Assembly (NCBI GenBank): GCA_004295045.1
Contig: SHND01000019.1
Coordinates: 1 to 64,000, forward strand
Direction of reading: 5' to 3'
Length of the DNA stretch: 64,000 bases
DNA from: Chloroflexota bacterium
GTDB taxonomy: Bacteria > Chloroflexota > Anaerolineae > UBA4142 > SHND01
Shown here: positions 33,948 through 42,268 of the stretch, piece by piece
Layout: every line of letters starts with the position of its first letter
How positions within the stretch are numbered: the stretch's first letter is position 1
Notes under the pieces: generated by a model
Database searches by the model: none
What the model was told of the DNA's origin: nothing
The model's input: only the letters and a program-made list of their open reading frames with translations
Translations under genes and position numbers: made by a program

Positions 33948-36644
33948 TTATTTTTCGCGGAGAATGAGCGGCAGCCAAAGGCGCGGAGTCAGCGGATTTT
34001 GCCCAAAAAATACGGTGGAAATCGCATCCGTTGAAACATTGCCCGCGCCGTCGAGGAATTTTCCGACGAGGCGTTTGCTCCCAGTGCCGTCCGACAATGT
34101 CCAATTCGTTGACGGCTCATACGAAATCGGGTAGCGCACAACGAGAATCCGGTCCAGCCAAAGCGATGCGGTGGCTTGATATGCAACGCGAAACTCTAAT
34201 GCGTTCGTCGTAAATCCCGGATAATAAAAATCCACGTAAAATTCTTGATACTCGTTCGCGTTTTTGAAATCCACCCCGCGCAGACGTTTCAATCCCAAAA
34301 TGTTCGCGCCGCCGTCGGTGACGACATCGAGCAATGCGATTTCGTTCGGCGTCGTTACATTGTTCGTCTTGAGACGAAAGTAGGCGCGATACGCTTGAGC
34401 GGTTGGCAGCGCGTTCGTGTACGGTCCGTACCATGCGCCCGCGACGTTCGTGTCGACAAGGCCGCGCAGCGCGCTGTCATTCAGCGCATCGGCATCGTTG
34501 ACGACAGCGCCGCTGTTGGTCTGAACATATTGATTCTCGCCTTGCCATTCCCAATCATTGCTGAACATCATGCCCAAAAGCGCGCTGCCGCCCGCGTCGG
34601 ACGCGTTGAGATTCAACGTAATCGTTTGCTGTGTCGTCGTCGCGGGCGCGGTCATTGTTCCTTGCGGCTTTTGACGATCCAAATCGAATGTGATGCCTGC
34701 GCCTGTCGCGGAATTTCCATTCGCATCATGCACAATCGGTGTCACGCTAACGTTTGTTTGATTTGGCAGCGCCGACACATCCCAAATAAATTCGCGTTGA
34801 GCACCAACGAGCGTGGCAATAATTTCATCGTGCGCGCCGTTCAGAGCATAGTGCGCGTGCAAATCAATTGACGCAACGCCTGCATAATCATCGCTTGCGT
34901 TCACGCGCAGATACACTCGATTCGAAATCACGCCCCAATTGTTCCAAGGAGAAATGATTGCAGCTATCGGCGGCGTAACATCATTCGACGCGCCAAGCGC
35001 GGATTCCAAAGTCACGTTTGTGTAATAGTGCAGCAAAATCTGTTGATAGTTCTGCGCGTACTGTGTCGCCCAACGCTGCGCGCCCCATTGTGAATAACCG
35101 ATGCCATTGCCCGAACGCGTTTTCATAAAGCCGACCGGATCATCCACGCCGAGCAAATACGGATTACCCCACGTATTTGTCAAAGTGGGATCGCCATTCT
35201 CCGCGCCGTACGCGGCAAAGACCATGTAGCCCGCATAATCGAGATACTGCCCGCGCGTCCCATCCGTCGCCTTATCGGTGGATGCATAGCGCGTATCGCA
35301 CATGTATTGATACGCGGTGGTGTCGGTCACATCAAACGTTTCTGCGGTATGCTGCAAAATCCAAAACCACGCGTACGTGCGCGCGGCAACCGCTTGCGTT
35401 TTCAACGCGTCATCATCCCACGATGGAAAAACTTCGGCAGGCACCACGCGTTTCACGTACGTTTCAAAATCGAGTGTATCAATTTGTCCGATGGGAACGC
35501 TGCGGCAGGAATTCGCCGCGTCGTGGCGGACGCGGATTGTTGCGGGCGCGCCGCGCTGCGAATCCACCGCGCGCGTCGTTTTGAAATCGGGCGCGTGATT
35601 TGGCGGAGCATTCGCGTCCCCTTGTGGCAATCCCGCCGCGTTCAACTCGATGACCCAAACGTCGCCGTCACGCAAAAACGCGATGGATTTGCCATCGGGC
35701 GAAAATTGCGGCAACGTTTCTTCCGCGTTGTTGTGCGTCAATGCGCGCGTTTCCGAACCATCTGCCCGCGCGCGCCAAATTTCCGAATGGTTCGCGCTCG
35801 AACTCCCCGTCGGCGTGCGCGTGAAAATTACAAACGCGTCGTCGGGCGACCACGCGAGGTTGGCAAAATATTCCAGTCCGCTGCCCTGCGCGATCTTTTT
35901 CGTCGCGGCATTCGTCGCATCAAAAATCCACACTTCAGGATTGAAACCTTCGCGCGTTGTGAGATACGCGAGTTTGTCGCCCGCGTTTGACCAAACAAAC
36001 TGCGGCAGAATCGTCACACCGCTTTCGTTTTGCGCGATATTTTGCCGCGAATTGCCTTGTGTAACCCACAAACCGGACGCGTCGAGAAACGCGGCGCGGT
36101 CGCCCGACGCGGAAACGCGCGCGTTAGTTGGAAAGGACTGTGATTCAAATACGGAAGTGCGCTCATTGCGCGCCGCGCGCTGCATTCTTCCATCCTGCAC
36201 GAAAAAGAGCGTCCCACCTTCCCGATTCCATTGCAGCGCCGCGCCCCATGCGATTTCGCCAACATCGAGTTCCTGTTTGGCGCGTGGATTGTAGACAACC
36301 GCCCGCGCGGTCCCATCATCATTCAAACGCGCGAACGCGATTTCGTCGCCCACGCTTGGCGCGCGCGTGCTGTTCGCGTTCCGCGCCAATAACTCACTTG
36401 CGCCATCTTGTGTGTGGACGCGAAACAGATCGCCGGTAATTTGTTGGCGCGTTGGACCGAGTGGAATGATTTTTCCTGTGCGCGTTACATACAACGCATC
36501 CCCGCGCGGCGACCAAGCAAATTCCATCGCATCGCCCGTTGTAGTGAGACGACGGACTGGTGACTGCGCGTTGGCGTGGGAAAAACATTGGAACATGAAA
36601 AACGCCAAGAGTACGAAAACCACGAAAAGAAAACGACGAGTCAT
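33948..36644 (-). CDS. PD40 propeller + SpoIID-domain secreted protein
   Basis: 898 residues with a signal peptide (about 1-27). Residues 30-340 are TolB-like WD40/PD40 repeats (AFSPDGKSIAFLRDG-type units such as QFSPDGKSIAFLRDGDVWV). Residues 365-560 are a SpoIID/LytB domain: DTLDFETYVKRVVPAEVFPS, then KTQAVAARTYAWFW, ending with RSGNGIGYSQWGAQRWA. The C-terminus (570-890) has Ig-like and jelly-roll segments. SpoIID domains cleave denuded peptidoglycan glycan strands. In a non-sporulating context this would be a cell-wall remodelling protein. The fusion to a propeller is large but coherent. Confidence 0.88.
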   Translation of the reverse strand: MTRRFLFVVFVLLAFFMFQCFSHANAQSPVRRLTTTGDAMEFAWSPRGDALYVTRTGKIIPLGPTRQQITGDLFRVHTQDGASELLARNANSTRAPSVGDEIAFARLNDDGTARAVVYNPRAKQELDVGEIAWGAALQWNREGGTLFFVQDGRMQRAARNERTSVFESQSFPTNARVSASGDRAAFLDASGLWVTQGNSRQNIAQNESGVTILPQFVWSNAGDKLAYLTTREGFNPEVWIFDATNAATKKIAQGSGLEYFANLAWSPDDAFVIFTRTPTGSSSANHSEIWRARADGSETRALTHNNAEETLPQFSPDGKSIAFLRDGDVWVIELNAAGLPQGDANAPPNHAPDFKTTRAVDSQRGAPATIRVRHDAANSCRSVPIGQIDTLDFETYVKRVVPAEVFPSWDDDALKTQAVAARTYAWFWILQHTAETFDVTDTTAYQYMCDTRYASTDKATDGTRGQYLDYAGYMVFAAYGAENGDPTLTNTWGNPYLLGVDDPVGFMKTRSGNGIGYSQWGAQRWATQYAQNYQQILLHYYTNVTLESALGASNDVTPPIAAIISPWNNWGVISNRVYLRVNASDDYAGVASIDLHAHYALNGAHDEIIATLVGAQREFIWDVSALPNQTNVSVTPIVHDANGNSATGAGITFDLDRQKPQGTMTAPATTTQQTITLNLNASDAGGSALLGMMFSNDWEWQGENQYVQTNSGAVVNDADALNDSALRGLVDTNVAGAWYGPYTNALPTAQAYRAYFRLKTNNVTTPNEIALLDVVTDGGANILGLKRLRGVDFKNANEYQEFYVDFYYPGFTTNALEFRVAYQATASLWLDRILVVRYPISYEPSTNWTLSDGTGSKRLVGKFLDGAGNVSTDAISTVFFGQNPLTPRLWLPLILREK

Positions 36645-36731
36645 GTTTTGAACATAGCGCGGAGTGAGTGGTGTGTCAATGACGATTTTGGGATACGGAT
36701 TGTTCCGCTTTTACTTTTATTTTGAATATGC

Positions 36732-36737
36732 TATCAT
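36732..36737 (+). promoter_or_regulatory. -10 box of the amidohydrolase gene
   Basis: TGCTATCAT, with TATCAT at 36732-36737 and a TTTACT-like -35 about 16 bp upstream. The chosen ATG lies 8 nt after the box. Confidence 0.5.
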
Positions 36738-36745
36738 CCTCGCCG

Positions 36746-38332
36746 ATGCCTCACCGACTAATTCTCCTCAACGGCAACCTTCACACGCTCGATTCTGCAC
36801 AGCCGCGCGCAACCGCGATCGTTTTGCGCGACGATGAAATCTTGTACGTCGGCGATGACGCCACCGCGCAAACATTCCGCGAACATGACAGCGAAAGCAT
36901 TGATTTGCAAAACAAGTTGACGCTGCCCGCCTTTACCGACGCGCATTTGCATTTCACCGGATTCGCACAAACATTGGAAAACGTGAATCTCGTTGGCTGT
37001 CGTTCGCTGGAAGAAGCGGTGGAACGCGTGCGCGAACGCGTTGCGCAAACCCCGCGCGATGTTTTGATTTGGGGCGGCGGCTGGAATGAAACGGAATGGA
37101 GCAACCCCGCGTTTCCTGACAAACGCGCGCTCGATTCTGTTGCGCCGAACAATCCCGTCATTCTCACGCGCAAGGATGGTCACAGCGTGTGGCTCAATTC
37201 GCGCGCGCTGCAAAATGCAAACATCTCGCGTGAAACGCTTTCGCCCGATGGCGGCGTGATTGATCACGATGGCGATGGCGAACCATCGGGCATCTTGCGC
37301 GAGAACGCAATCGAGTTGTTGGGCAGCAGCGTCGGCGCGTTCGCGGCGGACATTCGCAAAGAGACGCTGCTGCGCGCGATTCAACACGCGCACGCGACGG
37401 GAATCACCACCGTTCATAGCATCGAAGGCGCGAATGCGTTACGCGCATTTCAAAAATTGCGCGCGCAAAACAAATTGTCGCTGCGCGTCGTTCACACCAT
37501 CCCCGCCGAGAAAATAGAACTCGCCGCAAACATCGGCATCATGCGCGGATTCGGCGACGCGTGGCTGAAATTGCAGGCGATAAAAATTTTCGCGGATGGT
37601 TCGCTCGGTTCGCACACCGCAGAATTGCGCGAGCCATTTCTCGACACTCCCGACAATCGCGGGGTCGCAACAACAACTTCGGAAGCGATGCTGCATCAAG
37701 CGCGGCAGGCGTGTGAAGCGGGAATGGATGTTTGGATTCACGCGATTGGCGATTACGCGATTACGCGCGTGTTGGATGTTTTTGAAAAACTGCGCGCGGA
37801 AGGTTTTCACGACGCGATTTTTCGCGTGGAACATGTGCAGCATTTGCATCCGTCGGATGTGAACCGTTTCCGTGAATTGAATGTGATCGCTTCGATGCAG
37901 CCGATTCATCAGCCGAGCGATATGTTTGTCGCGGACGCGTTGTTAGGGCGCGAACGCGCGGCATGGACATACGCGTTCAAATCGCTGCAAGACGCGGGCG
38001 CGACGCTCGCCTTTGGTTCCGATGCGCCTGTCGAAAAAATGGACCCGCTGTTGGGAATTCACGCGGCGGTAACGCGTCAGAATGTCGAGAGCATTCCCGA
38101 AAATGGCTGGTATCCCGAACAAAGAATTTCGGTGATGGACGCGGTGCGCGCCTTCACGCTGGGCGCGGCGACAGCATCGGGCGACATGCGACGCGCGGGT
38201 TCGTTGACAATTGGGAAACGCGCAGATGTGATTGTGCTTTCACAAAATATTTTTGAAATACCGCCGCTTGAGATTTTGAATACGAATGTGGTGTATACGA
38301 TGAGCGGTGGCAAGATTGTACATGGGATGTAG
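36746..38332 (+). CDS. Amidohydrolase, YtcJ-like
   Basis: 528 residues from the ATG at 36746. An earlier TTG or ATG at 36722-36728 is less likely because it would precede the -10 box. Composite amidohydrolase: N-terminal strand domain (LILLNGNLHTLD), metal site DAHLHF, the substrate-loop GGWNETEW, then WIHAIGDYA, RVEHVQHLHP and GSDAPVEKMDP. These are the metal-dependent hydrolase motifs of PF07969. YtcJ-type enzymes act on varied amides or carbamates, so the substrate is open. Confidence 0.9.
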   Translation: MPHRLILLNGNLHTLDSAQPRATAIVLRDDEILYVGDDATAQTFREHDSESIDLQNKLTLPAFTDAHLHFTGFAQTLENVNLVGCRSLEEAVERVRERVAQTPRDVLIWGGGWNETEWSNPAFPDKRALDSVAPNNPVILTRKDGHSVWLNSRALQNANISRETLSPDGGVIDHDGDGEPSGILRENAIELLGSSVGAFAADIRKETLLRAIQHAHATGITTVHSIEGANALRAFQKLRAQNKLSLRVVHTIPAEKIELAANIGIMRGFGDAWLKLQAIKIFADGSLGSHTAELREPFLDTPDNRGVATTTSEAMLHQARQACEAGMDVWIHAIGDYAITRVLDVFEKLRAEGFHDAIFRVEHVQHLHPSDVNRFRELNVIASMQPIHQPSDMFVADALLGRERAAWTYAFKSLQDAGATLAFGSDAPVEKMDPLLGIHAAVTRQNVESIPENGWYPEQRISVMDAVRAFTLGAATASGDMRRAGSLTIGKRADVIVLSQNIFEIPPLEILNTNVVYTMSGGKIVHGM

Positions 38333-38397
38333 GGGCGAAGCATTGACATTCGCGCGCGCGACTCGAGCCACGATCACGTCTGTCAATGCTTCGCCCC
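38332..38397. repeat. 17-bp perfect inverted repeat, intergenic
   Basis: 38332-38348 (GGGGCGAAGCATTGACA) is perfectly inverted at 38381-38397, spaced by 32 nt. There is no T-run. A related structure with similar arm core and spacing lies at 52665-52715. This looks like a dispersed palindromic element rather than an ordinary terminator. Confidence 0.8.
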
Positions 38398-38409
38398 AAC
38401 GGAGACACA

Positions 38410-38718
38410 ATGGAACGCGTTAGTTTACGCCAAGCATTTCACGGCGAGCCGGATACTTTGGACGAGGGGACGCACGTACAGGACAACGGACCCGATCAGG
38501 TTACAATTCAAGTCAAGAGCGGCAAAATGATCTTGCGCGTGCCGGACACGACGCCCGACAATCAAGTCATCTCCAAAAAATTCATGGACGAATTTATGCA
38601 ATTGATTTTGGAATTGGAGGATGGCAGCGAATTGAATCTAACGCTCGATGCCATGAGCGATTTGACGGACACGCGTCTCATCCCTGCCGCCGAGCGCGCG
38701 CGCGCGAGTGAGGGATAG
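38410..38718 (+). CDS. Small hypothetical protein
   Basis: 102 residues from the ATG at 38410, with GGAG 5 nt upstream. Beta-rich N-terminus (VTIQVKSGKMILRVPDTTPD) and a mixed C-terminal half (KFMDEFMQLILELEDGSELN). No family recognised. It overlaps the downstream kinase-like gene by 11 bp, so they are probably co-translated and may be functionally linked. Confidence 0.65.
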   Translation: MERVSLRQAFHGEPDTLDEGTHVQDNGPDQVTIQVKSGKMILRVPDTTPDNQVISKKFMDEFMQLILELEDGSELNLTLDAMSDLTDTRLIPAAERARASEG

Positions 38719-39859
38719 CCATTTGAGTCGTTCCCGTTCCGTCCGCACCACTTCCCGCGCGTCCACAGCGCGTCCCGCGCCCGTGACGCGCGGGTTGCTT
38801 GTGCGCCTCGGTTTGTATTGGGGTTCGTTGGTCGTTCTCACCGTCGGCAGCTGCACGCTGGCATTTTGGATTCTCGCGAGCGCCACAAGCATTTTTAACA
38901 TTGGCGCGCAAGAATTATTTTTCATACGCGCCTTTGGCTTGATTGCGCTCGTCATTGGCGCGGCGGGAATTTTTTTCATCGTCGGCGCGCTGCGCCGCGT
39001 TACTCTGCCGATTCGTGAAATGATGGAGAGCGCGGAGCGAATTTCGCAGGGCGACTATTCCGCCCGCGTGCGCGAACAAGGTCCGCGCGAGCTGCGATCT
39101 TTGGCGCGTTCATTCAACCACATGGCGGAGCAACTCAACGCGAACGATGCCGAACGCCGCATCTTGATTGCAAACATCGCGAATGAATTGCGCACGCCCT
39201 TGACGATGCTCAAGGAAAATATCGAAGGACTGCTCGATGGAAATTTCGCGCGCGACGATGCGCACCTGAATTTGATTTTGGGCGAGACGATTCGGCTGTC
39301 AAATCTCGTGGATGAAATGCGTATGTTGGCGCTCGCCGAAAGCGGCGGCTTGATCTTACAGCGCGAGCCGACGGACTTGAACGCGTTGGTGCGCGACACT
39401 GTCGCGCTGTATCATCGCGACGCGTCCGCGCATAATGTCAGTTTGCACGCCGTCGTTTCCGAAGAGCCGCTGGTGGCAAATGTTGACCCCGCGCGGATTC
39501 AGCAGGTTTTGGGCAATGTGATTGAGGATGCATTGCGCGCGAATCTCAAAAGCGACATTCGGGTGGAAATTGCCAAAGCAAATTTGCTCGACGAAAACGC
39601 GCCTGACTGCGCGCAAGTCGAAGTGGCTTATCGCGCGGCGGTGATTGCGCCCGAACGTTTGCGCGGCTACTTCGATCAGTTTTATCAACGCGAAGAAATG
39701 AACGAAACGCGAAACGAAAAGCGAGAACCGGGAAGCGAAAGCGGGATTGGTTTGGCGATTGCGAAATTGCTGGTGAACGCACACGGCGGAGAAATTTTCA
39801 TCGAAAGCGATGCGCGGCGCGGGACGCTGGTGAAATTTACACTGCCGTTGGAGGAGTAG
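38708..39859 (+). CDS. Degenerate sensor histidine kinase (HAMP, HisKA-like, HATPase-like)
   Basis: 383 residues. Two membrane helices (about 36-59 and 72-96), a HAMP segment (97-150) and a dimerisation helix. The H-box reads NIANELRTPL: Asn159 replaces the phospho-acceptor His. In the ATPase domain the N-box Asn is Asp274, and the G1 box DxGxG is replaced by AYRAAVI (about 306-312), while G2 (SGIGLAIAK) and the FYQ segment remain. Family knowledge predicts neither autophosphorylation nor normal ATP binding. It may be a ligand-sensing scaffold. No response regulator is adjacent. Confidence 0.9.
   Translation: MRDSHLSRSRSVRTTSRASTARPAPVTRGLLVRLGLYWGSLVVLTVGSCTLAFWILASATSIFNIGAQELFFIRAFGLIALVIGAAGIFFIVGALRRVTLPIREMMESAERISQGDYSARVREQGPRELRSLARSFNHMAEQLNANDAERRILIANIANELRTPLTMLKENIEGLLDGNFARDDAHLNLILGETIRLSNLVDEMRMLALAESGGLILQREPTDLNALVRDTVALYHRDASAHNVSLHAVVSEEPLVANVDPARIQQVLGNVIEDALRANLKSDIRVEIAKANLLDENAPDCAQVEVAYRAAVIAPERLRGYFDQFYQREEMNETRNEKREPGSESGIGLAIAKLLVNAHGGEIFIESDARRGTLVKFTLPLEE
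39700..39741 (+). repeat. Heptamer repeat inside the histidine-kinase-like gene
   Basis: Six units: GAACGAA, ACGCGAA, ACGAAAA, GCGAGAA, CCGGGAA, GCGAAAG. They encode the Asn/Glu/Arg-rich stretch between the F-box and the G2 box. Confidence 0.8.
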
Positions 39860-39915
39860 TTGTTGGTCGTTAGTCAATAGTCGTTAGTCGAGACTCATTG
39901 TGCATTGTGCATTCC
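39860..39915 (+). repeat. Heptamer array before the GNAT gene
   Basis: Eight units, among them TCGTTAG, TCAATAG, TCGTTAG, TCGAGAC, TCATTGT, GCATTGT and GCATTCC. It fills the gap and ends 2 nt before the ATG at 39918, so there is no normal ribosome site. Confidence 0.85.
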
Positions 39916-39917
39916 TC

Positions 39918-40508
39918 ATGAACCCTATCCTCAAAAATTTTCCCGATCAATTTGAAACCGAACGATTGCTCATTCGCGCACCGCGCCCGGGCGAAGGACA
40001 GATGGTTTATGAAGCGGTGATGGAATCGCTCGAGCAATTAAAGTTGTGGATGCCGTGGGCGCATCAAGAAATGTCGCCTGAAATCCAAGAGGGCATCTCG
40101 CGGCGGATGCACGCGAATTTTCTGGCGCGCCAAGATTTGCCGTTGCGTCTTTTCAAAAAAGAGACGGGCGAACTTGTGGGCGGCAGCGGCTTGCATCGCT
40201 TTGATTGGGACGTGCCGCGTTTTGAAATCGGCTATTGGGTGCGAACGAAATTCGCGGGACAAGGTTATATTACCGAAGCGGTCATTGGTATTGCGAATTT
40301 TGCGTTTGAAAAATTGTACGCCGAACGCGTCGAGATTCGGATGGACACAAACAATACGCGCAGTTGGCGCGTCGCCGAGCGCGCGGGCTTTACGCTCGAA
40401 GGCATTTTGCGAAACGACGACCGCGCAGTGAACGGGACATTGCGTTCTACACGCGTGTACTCGATGATTCGCGCGGAATGGTTGGAGCGACACGAGATTA
40501 GAGACTAG
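39918..40508 (+). CDS. GNAT acetyltransferase, RimJ/RimL-like
   Basis: 196 residues. FETERLLIRAP at the N-terminus, acetyl-CoA loop around RTKFAGQGYITEA (V/I-x-x-x-x-R/Q-G-x-G/A pattern), and NTRSWRVAERAGFTLEG near the end, typical of acetyltransferase_3 (PF13302) enzymes acting on ribosomal-protein N-termini or small amines. The substrate is unknown. Its last codons run into the next heptamer array. Confidence 0.9.
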   Translation: MNPILKNFPDQFETERLLIRAPRPGEGQMVYEAVMESLEQLKLWMPWAHQEMSPEIQEGISRRMHANFLARQDLPLRLFKKETGELVGGSGLHRFDWDVPRFEIGYWVRTKFAGQGYITEAVIGIANFAFEKLYAERVEIRMDTNNTRSWRVAERAGFTLEGILRNDDRAVNGTLRSTRVYSMIRAEWLERHEIRD

Positions 40509-40557
40509 AGATTGGAGATGGGCGATTGGCGATATGCGCTTTGCCATTCGCGATATG
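40495..40557 (+). repeat. Heptamer array between GNAT and alcohol dehydrogenase
   Basis: Nine units from AGATTAG to CGATATG (e.g. AGACTAG, AGATTGG, AGATGGG, CGATTGG, CGATATG). It starts inside the GNAT stop region and ends 2 nt before the next ATG. Confidence 0.85.
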
Positions 40558-40559
40558 CA

Positions 40560-41594
40560 ATGAAGGCAAACATTTTTTACAAACGCGGTGATCTCGACGT
40601 CCTCGAGTACAAAGAGGTTGACGAACCAAAATTGAACGCAGGCGAAATTTTGATTCGCGTGCGCGCGTGCGGCATCAACCATCTGGACATTTATACGCGC
40701 GAAGGTTCGCACGGCGTCAAAGCGCCGCTTCCGCACATCGGCGGACTCGAGCCATCGGGCGAGGTCGCGGCGTTGGGCGCGGGTGTGTACGATTGGAAAA
40801 TCGGCGAACGTGTTCTCGTGGGCGCATTCACGTCGGATGGAACGTGTGAATTGTGTTTGGCGGGACACGATAATTTGTGCGTCAATCGCAAAATTGTCGG
40901 CGTGCAGGTGGACGGCGGTTTCGCGGAATATGTAAAAATCCCTGCGAGCGCGGCGGTGCGTTTGCCCGAAAACGTTTCGTACGTTGACGCCTCGGCGATT
41001 CCCGCCGCGTTCGGGACCGCGTGGCACATGTTGAATTTTCGCGCGCGCGTGAAACCGGGCGAATGGGTTTTGGTTCTCGCGGTCGGTTCGGGCGTCGGCA
41101 GCGCGGCGGTGCAAGTGGCAAAATATCTTGGCGCGCGCGTCATTGCGACATCGAGTTCCGATGACAAACTGGAAATGGCGAAAAGTTGGGGCGCGGACGC
41201 GGTCATCAATTACAGCAAGACACCCAATTTTCAATACGCGGTGCGCGAAATTACGAATGGGCGGATGGTGGACGTGGTGTTTGAGCATGTCGGACCAACG
41301 ACGTGGAAATCGAGCATCGCGTCAATGCGTCCAACCGGACGATTGGTCACCTGCGGCGGCTCGTCGGGGCGCTGGGGCGAAACGGACATTTGGGGCGTGT
41401 TTTGGCAGCAGCTGACGTTGATGGGTTCTAACGGCTGCACGCACCGCGAATTTTATCAAGTGCTGGATTTGTACGCGCAAGGAAAATTTCGCGCGGTGAT
41501 TGACCGCACCTTTCCGCTTTCGGAATTAAGAGCGGCGCAGAAACATTTGATTGAACGCAAGCAGTTTGGAAAAGTAGTGGTTGTGCCAGAATGA
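40560..41594 (+). CDS. Zinc-type alcohol dehydrogenase / quinone oxidoreductase (MDR)
   Basis: 344 residues from the ATG at 40560. MDR fold: catalytic region VRACGINHLDIYTREG, Gly-rich GGLEPSGEV, Cys-containing lobe GTCELCLAGHDNLC (structural-zinc-like), nucleotide site AVGSGVGSAAVQVAKYLGARV and C-terminal QFGKVVV. It should oxidise or reduce a carbonyl or alcohol with NAD(P). The substrate is open. Its stop sits at the start of a terminator. Confidence 0.88.
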   Translation: MKANIFYKRGDLDVLEYKEVDEPKLNAGEILIRVRACGINHLDIYTREGSHGVKAPLPHIGGLEPSGEVAALGAGVYDWKIGERVLVGAFTSDGTCELCLAGHDNLCVNRKIVGVQVDGGFAEYVKIPASAAVRLPENVSYVDASAIPAAFGTAWHMLNFRARVKPGEWVLVLAVGSGVGSAAVQVAKYLGARVIATSSSDDKLEMAKSWGADAVINYSKTPNFQYAVREITNGRMVDVVFEHVGPTTWKSSIASMRPTGRLVTCGGSSGRWGETDIWGVFWQQLTLMGSNGCTHREFYQVLDLYAQGKFRAVIDRTFPLSELRAAQKHLIERKQFGKVVVVPE

Positions 41595-41618
41595 AACTCC
41601 GCCCTCGCGGAGTTTTTT
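41594..41618 (+). terminator. Terminator after alcohol dehydrogenase
   Basis: 8-bp stem (41594-41601 with 41608-41615) followed by T residues. Confidence 0.85.
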
Positions 41619-41623
41619 CTTGT

Positions 41624-41631
41624 GCTACAAT
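41624..41631 (+). promoter_or_regulatory. Extended -10 of the M50-like gene
   Basis: TGCTACAAT, with TACAAT at 41626-41631, directly after the terminator. The GTG at 41642 is 10 nt downstream. Confidence 0.55.
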
Positions 41632-41641
41632 TCTCCCACGC

Positions 41642-42268
41642 GTGTCATCCACAACGATTACCCCGGATATCACAGCTGCTGCCGAACGCGCAGCGGCGAG
41701 TTACGAGCGCGCGCGGCAGCGAATCGCAATGCACGCGTTCGTAATTCTCCTTTGTCTCGTCGGGCTATTTTTCGCGCACGAATTCAGTCACGCGCTCGCC
41801 GCGCTCGCGTTGGGCGGGCGCATCCTGTCGCTGAATGTTTTGGGCGTGCAATGGATTCCCGCGCTGGAACTCAGAACAGAATTTGGGTTTGGCGGCTATA
41901 CTGCCTGGCTGATTCCCTTTAATTCGGTTTCGACGCGCCTCATTGTCGTCGCCGGTTCCACCGGCACGCTTTTGATTGCAATGAGCGCGGCGCTCGCGTT
42001 GAATCTGTTTCGTCCGCGCGGGCTGGGGCGGACTGCCCTCGTCGCGTTGTCGCTCTATTTTGCCGACAGTGTGATTCACATTTTACCTGTCCTGGGCAAG
42101 ACCTCGAACGCCGCACCGCCGTGGGTTCGCAGTTTTGCCGAAGCGCATTACGCGCTGTTGGACTTGGGCGTCCGCAGCGAAATTTATCTCACCTTTGTTT
42201 TTGCGAGCGCATTGCTGATTCTTGCGCTGCTATTTTGTAATTTCTATTTCACCCGCCATTTGCCATGA
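41642..42268 (+). CDS. M50-like membrane metalloprotease
   Basis: 208 residues from a GTG. An upstream in-frame ATG (41591) overlaps the alcohol dehydrogenase and its terminator, so the GTG is preferred. Five or six membrane helices. The first carries [12 protein letters not shown], an HExxH zinc motif inside the membrane as in S2P/M50 proteases. A second metal ligand may be the Asp in YFADSVIH. It may be a regulated intramembrane protease or an M50-fold protein without activity. Its end overlaps the carboxylase gene by 4 bp. Confidence 0.75.
   Translation: MSSTTITPDITAAAERAAASYERARQRIAMHAFVILLCLVGLFFAHEFSHALAALALGGRILSLNVLGVQWIPALELRTEFGFGGYTAWLIPFNSVSTRLIVVAGSTGTLLIAMSAALALNLFRPRGLGRTALVALSLYFADSVIHILPVLGKTSNAAPPWVRSFAEAHYALLDLGVRSEIYLTFVFASALLILALLFCNFYFTRHLP

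Noticed and set aside
38332..38397. Ordinary intrinsic terminator after the amidohydrolase
   Set aside because: The arms are 17 bp but the loop is 32 nt and there is no T-run on either strand.
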